This document shows positions 32,732 to 34,899 of a DNA stretch of 34,899 nt, piece by piece. Source of the stretch: Pseudopedobacter sp038237895. GTDB lineage: Bacteria > Bacteroidota > Bacteroidia > Sphingobacteriales > Sphingobacteriaceae. The DNA is taken from assembly GCA_038237895.1 (NCBI GenBank), contig JBBRYE010000023.1, positions 1 to 34,899 on the forward strand, written 5' to 3'. A program made the translations under genes and the position numbers. The notes beneath the pieces are model-generated. The model was not told the origin of the DNA. It saw only the letters and a list, made by a program, of their open reading frames with translations, and ran no database searches. Position 1 is the stretch's first letter. Each line of letters opens with the position of its first letter.

Positions 32732-33913
32732 ATGTCTTTAGCCGATTTTTTTTCTCCCATTAATGTATCTAAAATTACTCCAAAAGATGGCTATTATGCC
32801 AGTCATTTAGGTGTTAAAATTGAGGTTTATGAACAAGCTTTTCCTGATTTGGAGGAAGGTAAATATGATGTAGCAATAATTGGTGTTTTAGAAGATAGAG
32901 GAGCTATAAATAATCAAGGTTGCGCATTAGGACCAGATTATGTAAGGGAAAAACTATATAGTTTAAATGAGGGAAATTTTAAATCTAAAATTATTGATTT
33001 AGGCAATATTAAAGCTGGCGAAAAAGTTTCTGACACCTATATAGCACTTAAAATGGTGGTTAACGAGCTAATTAAGCTTAATATCTTTCCACTCATCATA
33101 GGCGGAAGCCAAGACCTAACTTACGCTCAATACATGGCTTATGAGGATTTGGAGCAAAAAGTAGATCTAGTTGTAATAGATTCTCATTTTGATTTAGATG
33201 AATCTGCCGAAGACACTATTGTTACCAATTCTATATCTTATCTAAATAAAATATTTTTACACCAACCCAATTACCTTTTCAATTTTAGCAATTTGGGCTT
33301 TCAAACTTATTACATTAACCAAGATAGTTTGCGGGTAATGGATAAGCTTTTTTTTGATGCGCAAAGGCTTGGTGAAATCAGCGGAGCAGCACATATTGCA
33401 GAACCTGTAATTAGAAATGCAGATATGATAAGTTTTGATATTTCGAGTATAAGAGCTTCTGATGCGATGGCAAACGGAAATGCTAGCCCTAACGGCTTTT
33501 ATGGAGAAGAAGCTTGCCAGTTAGCAAGATATGCTGGTTATAGCGATAAATTAAGCTCTATTGGTTTTTATGAATTTAATCCGGCTTATGATCAAAACGG
33601 ACAAACAGCTATGTTGCTTGCACAAATGGTTTGGTGTTTTTTAGATGGTTTCTATAATCGGAAAAAAGACATTCCATTACAACCAAAATCTGATTACACC
33701 ATTTATAAAACTAGTTTACAACATGATGCACATGAACTTATATTTATAAAGAGTAAAAAAACCGATCGTTGGTGGATGCAAGTTCCTTACCCAACAATGG
33801 GTTCTAAAAATGAGCGTTATCATTTGGTTCCTTGCTTATATGATGACTATCAATTAGCTATAGCCGGAGAATTGCCAGATTTATGGTGGCGTACCTATCA
33901 AAAATTGAATTAG
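32732..33913 (+). CDS. Arginase-superfamily (ureohydrolase-fold) protein with altered metal ligands
   Basis: A 393-residue protein longer than ordinary arginases (about 300). Residues about 45-330 show the ureohydrolase fold: GALxxP-like ALGPDYVREKLY, then GGSQD (124-128) where arginases have GGDHS, DSHFD (150-154; the DAHxD motif intact), and SFDISSI (234-240) in place of SxDxDxxD. Two of the six manganese ligands are thus changed (His to Gln127, Asp to Ser238). Residues about 330-393 are an extra C-terminal region with WWMQVPYP and PDLWWRTYQ. Often annotated as formimidoylglutamase in Bacteroidetes, but catalysis is doubtful. The next gene's ATG follows its stop with no gap. Confidence 0.85.
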   Translation: MSLADFFSPINVSKITPKDGYYASHLGVKIEVYEQAFPDLEEGKYDVAIIGVLEDRGAINNQGCALGPDYVREKLYSLNEGNFKSKIIDLGNIKAGEKVSDTYIALKMVVNELIKLNIFPLIIGGSQDLTYAQYMAYEDLEQKVDLVVIDSHFDLDESAEDTIVTNSISYLNKIFLHQPNYLFNFSNLGFQTYYINQDSLRVMDKLFFDAQRLGEISGAAHIAEPVIRNADMISFDISSIRASDAMANGNASPNGFYGEEACQLARYAGYSDKLSSIGFYEFNPAYDQNGQTAMLLAQMVWCFLDGFYNRKKDIPLQPKSDYTIYKTSLQHDAHELIFIKSKKTDRWWMQVPYPTMGSKNERYHLVPCLYDDYQLAIAGELPDLWWRTYQKLN

Positions 33914-34899
33914 ATGAAAAACTTATTAATTGCAATTGCATTCCTGTTTACATTATCGGCGCAAGCCCAAACAAATTTTAGCCTTAAAGGCGAGATTAAA
34001 AACTTACAGTCTGATAAAAACATCTATTTGATTCATATCGCAGATCAAAGAGAAAAATTAGATTCCGCAAAAACACTAAATGGAAAATTTGAGTTTAATG
34101 TTGAATTAAACAGTCCTTCTATTGCTATTTTATTATTAGACCATAGCGGAAATGATTTAAATGAAAAGCAAAGCCCGAAAGATATCTATAGATTTTTTAT
34201 TGAGCCCGGGAAAGCAATTTTAACATCAAAAGATTCTATTGCTAAGGCGGATGTAAAGGGTTTACCAATATTTGAAAGTTCTAAAGATTTAAATAATAGT
34301 ACAGCGCAAATTGAAACTAAGTTAATTGCTTTAAACCAAGAATTTAATGCTTTACCTGCTGATAAAAAAAATAAAGATGTTGTTTTAAAAGGTTTTCAAG
34401 ATAAATATGAAGGTTTTTTAATAGAGAGAAAAGTTGCAATTGCAGATTTTATTTCTAAAAACCCAAAATCTTACGTGAGTTTATATGCTTTAAATGCCGA
34501 TTTAGCGACTGAAAATATGGATTTTGCACAGGTTAAAAAAGCTTACGAAAGTTTATCTCCAGAATTGAAAGAGAATATTCTAGCAAAATCTATTAATGCA
34601 AAACTAAATTTAGAACAGAAAACTGGTATTGGTGTGATAGCTACAGATTTTGAGGAAAAAACTTCTGAACAAATTGCCATTAAACTTTCTAGCTTTAAAG
34701 GTCAGTATGTTTTATTAGATTTTTGGGCATCGTGGTGTGGTCCTTGTCGACAAGAAAACCCAAACGTAGTTAGAGCTTACGAGACATTTAAAGATAAAAA
34801 TTTCACTGTTTTAGGTATTTCTATCGACACAAAAGAAGACGCCTGGATAAAAGCCGTTAAACAAGATGGTTTAGTTTGGACACAACTCTTAGACCGCTC
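33914..34899 (+). CDS. Exported TlpA/AhpC-like thioredoxin-fold protein, partial
   Basis: The open frame starts at the ATG adjoining the previous stop and runs off the right edge, giving 328 residues. A signal peptide (1-19, ends SAQAQ) is followed by a DUF4369-like beta domain (about 20-115; FSLKGEIKNL, KTLNGKFEFNVEL), a helical middle, and a TlpA-type thioredoxin fold from about 235 with FWASWCGPCRQ, in which Cys275 and Cys278 form the redox pair. It should reduce disulfides in the periplasm, as in many Bacteroidetes homologues. Seamless spacing after the arginase-like gene suggests one operon. Its last ~50 residues are outside the window. Confidence 0.9.
   Translation, partial: MKNLLIAIAFLFTLSAQAQTNFSLKGEIKNLQSDKNIYLIHIADQREKLDSAKTLNGKFEFNVELNSPSIAILLLDHSGNDLNEKQSPKDIYRFFIEPGKAILTSKDSIAKADVKGLPIFESSKDLNNSTAQIETKLIALNQEFNALPADKKNKDVVLKGFQDKYEGFLIERKVAIADFISKNPKSYVSLYALNADLATENMDFAQVKKAYESLSPELKENILAKSINAKLNLEQKTGIGVIATDFEEKTSEQIAIKLSSFKGQYVLLDFWASWCGPCRQENPNVVRAYETFKDKNFTVLGISIDTKEDAWIKAVKQDGLVWTQLLDR

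Noticed and set aside
1..34899. CRISPR arrays, tRNA, rRNA, riboswitches
   Set aside because: No regular repeat-spacer array, clover-leaf pattern, rRNA segment or convincing riboswitch leader was seen by eye on either strand.

Overview
The window looks like chromosomal DNA of a low-GC Bacteroidetes, most likely a Sphingobacteriaceae member such as Pedobacter. This rests on a C-terminal type IX secretion (T9SS) sorting domain, a DUF3857 protein pair, many SP-II lipoprotein-like starts, almost no Shine-Dalgarno sequences, and several TAnnTTTG boxes (the Bacteroidetes -7 element) upstream of genes. Genus assignment is inference; there is no rRNA or tRNA in the window to test it.

Layout. (1) 1-5704, minus strand: a regulated tripartite efflux operon (TetR, TolC, HlyD lipoprotein, DHA2 pump) followed by DUF2461 and YdeI-like genes. 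A double palindrome overlaps the tolC promoter. (2) 5705-12609: the most plastic part. It is bounded by two copies of a palindromic REP-like element and holds a detached C-terminal piece of glmS with its own terminator, a Uma2-type protein, and a tandemly duplicated lipoprotein/T9SS-lipase locus with two broken copies and one intact one. (3) 12610-22066: housekeeping and conserved genes: mfd, a DUF4199/DUF2752/TM2 operon with overlapping genes, a TPR sensor protein ending right after its DHp helices, the Nif3 plus zinc-ribbon pair, and a secreted TPR protein. (4) 22067-22397: a gene-free stretch made largely of dispersed-repeat remnants. (5) 22398-26167: an HD hydrolase, a GGCT-like protein, and a small type III polyketide locus (UbiA prenyltransferase diverging from a type III PKS that overlaps its methyltransferase). 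(6) 26233-30278: a pair of secreted DUF3857 proteins, one with an intact transglutaminase triad and one that has lost it. (7) 30298-34899: a SerB-type phosphatase fused to a SerA remnant plus ACT domain, an extended SDR, an arginase-fold protein with altered metal ligands, and a TlpA-like thioredoxin lipoprotein/exported protein cut by the window end.

No CRISPR array, transposase, integrase, phage gene or recognisable defence cassette is visible. The strongest leads for unusual biology are the SerB-SerA(minus NAD domain)-ACT fusion, the type III PKS/methyltransferase/UbiA locus, the duplicated and decaying lipoprotein-lipase locus, and the REP-like element joined to the glmS tail. None is shown by sequence alone to be a new system.
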